A DNA stretch of 64,000 nt from Smittia aterrima (Eukaryota; Arthropoda; Insecta; Diptera; Chironomidae): NCBI GenBank assembly GCA_033063855.1, contig CP093829.1, forward strand, positions 25,203,537-25,267,536, given 5' to 3'. Below the pieces are notes generated by a model that saw only the letters and a list, made by a program, of their open reading frames with translations, did no database searches and was not told the DNA's origin. A program made the position numbers and the translations under genes. Below are positions 62,801-64,000 of the stretch, in pieces. Every line of letters begins with the position of its first letter. Position 1 is the first letter of the stretch.

Positions 62801-64000
62801 TGTTTAGAACGCCATTACATGAGATTGCTTTGAGTATCAAATTATTAAAACTTGGACCAATAGGGCAGTTCTTGTCAAAAGCTATTGAACCTCCACCGCT
62901 CGATGCAGTCATCGAAGCTGAAGTTTTGCTCCGTGAAATGAAATGTTTGGATGTAGACGATGAATTGACGCCGCTGGGTAGAATACTTGCAAGACTTCCA
63001 ATTGAGCCGCGACTTGGGCGAATGATGATTATCGGAAATATTTTTAACGTTGGTGACGTTCTTGGTACTATGGCTGCTTATTGCGGGACGTATTCAGAAA
63101 TTTTCGCTCTCGACATGGGGCATCGTAGACTCTCGAATCATCAGAGAAATCTAGCCGGAAATCGTTGCTCTGATTTTGTTGCGATGGTTAATGCAACTCA
63201 GATGTGGCTTGCAGCCAGAAACCGTGGCGAAGATGAAGAAATAAGATTTTGTGAATGGAAAGGTTTACAAATGCCAACAATGCGAGTAGCATGGGAGGCA
63301 AAGCGACAACTTCTAGATCTTTTAAATCAAGCTGGCTTTCCCGAAGAAACCATGCTACAAATGAAGATTGACCCGAATCAGCCGGATCCAAGTTTGGATC
63401 TTATACTGGGACTTCTTTGCGCTGGGCTATATCCAAATGTTTGCTATCACAAAGAAAAACGTAAAGTTCTCACAACTGAATCGAAAGCAGCGTTAATTCA
63501 CAAAACTTCAGTTAATTGCTCGAACTTGAAAGTAACGTTTCCTTATCCATTCTTTGTGTTTGGAGAAAAGATAAGAACTCGAGCAGTTTCATGCAAACAA
63601 ATGAGCATGGTCTCACCTATCAATTTAATGCTTTTTGGTTGTAAGAAGATTGACTACATCGAGGGACAAGTTCGATTAGATAATTGGCTGAATCTTAACA
63701 TGAACCCAAGCGACGCTGCTGTTGTACTCGGCTTAAGACATGCACTTGAAGAAATTTTAATTCACGTTGTCGCACGGCCAGAAGAAGCTTTGAACCTTGA
63801 AGAGAAATATCAGAATGTGCTAAGTGTTATTCGAAGCTTAGCAGAATTTTCTGCGGGTGATTACCAAATATGTCGAGATCAAGGAATTACGCCCGATCGT
63901 GAATCTAACTTTGGTCAAAAGTTTGCCAGAACCGATTACATTGGCTTCAATTCGGGATATGGCAGTTCAAACTCAAGAGGCAGCTATGGCAGTTCAAACT
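59822..64000 (+). CDS. mle: Maleless/DHX9 RNA helicase A (3' end cut by window)
   Basis: Six exons seen: 59822-59903, 59961-60498, 60850-61478, 61535-61654, 61710-61891, 61948-64000 (open at the window end), about 1201 residues so far. MLE/DHX9 is a DEAH-box helicase that unwinds structured RNA; in Drosophila it remodels roX RNA for dosage compensation. Two dsRNA-binding domains come first (MPQDIKAFLHEWSSKNKLEP and residues about 150-260 with SEMTIYVKQL). The core shows Walker A GNTGCGKTTQ, TQPRRISAVSVAE, DEIHER (family form of DEAH), the SAT motif LMSATID, and QRKGRAGRVRPG. HA2 and OB-fold regions follow. The last residues in view are Gly/Ser/Asn-rich, the start of the C-terminal Gly-rich tail. 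Confidence 0.97.

Overview
The window is insect nuclear DNA: AT-rich, with introns mostly 50-100 bp and GT-AG boundaries. It carries a Dpr-interacting-protein (DIP) immunoglobulin gene, a ZAD C2H2 zinc-finger gene and a maleless-type helicase, which points to a holometabolous insect. The compact introns and tight head-to-head genes suggest a dipteran, possibly a midge, but that last step is inference. No prokaryotic, viral or clear transposase gene was seen.

Region 1 (1-26.2 kb) is dominated by a large inverted duplication. A left arm of about 9.8 kb (about 197-10016) is repeated in reverse complement as a right arm of about 9.5 kb (about 16661-26185), around a non-repeated centre of about 6.6 kb. 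Each arm carries a complete DIP-family cell-surface gene with three Ig domains, and the two genes are transcribed toward each other. Thirteen exons have identical lengths in the two copies and both reading frames are intact. The inner edge of the duplication falls on the splice donor of exon 14. The right copy goes on through two more exons to a 445-aa protein with a hydrophobic tail. The left copy reads through the lost donor into new sequence and ends at 400 aa with a different tail. A direct repeat of about 61 bp lies at the window start and at 14713-14773. One internal block (about 4240-5000 against 21705-22165) is unrelated between the arms.

Region 2 (26.2-31.8 kb) holds two tandem paralogous secreted proteins with four conserved cysteines (minus strand), the mitochondrial translocator protein TSPO (plus), an unassigned possible coding fragment, and about 1.7 kb with nothing recognisable.

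Region 3 (31.8-43.2 kb) holds a FAM110-like gene (minus), about 2.5 kb of gene-free DNA, and the ubiquitin ligase Cbl (plus, seven exons, TKB-RING-UBA), with a possible short isoform made by reading into intron 6.

Region 4 (44.7-64 kb) is a dense housekeeping block: CCDC93 (-), TMEM222 (+), a ZAD zinc finger (+), Pch2/TRIP13 (+), AFG3L2 (-), a C3orf38 homologue (+), the Prp4 kinase (-), U1-C (-) and maleless/DHX9 (+, cut by the window end). Three pairs are head to head with start codons 69, 313 and 201 bp apart, so shared bidirectional promoters are likely. The genes do not form one pathway, although Prp4 kinase and U1-C both act in pre-mRNA splicing and maleless/DHX9 also acts on RNA. All exon structures come from reading splice sites and frames by eye; each multi-exon model given here closes in frame.
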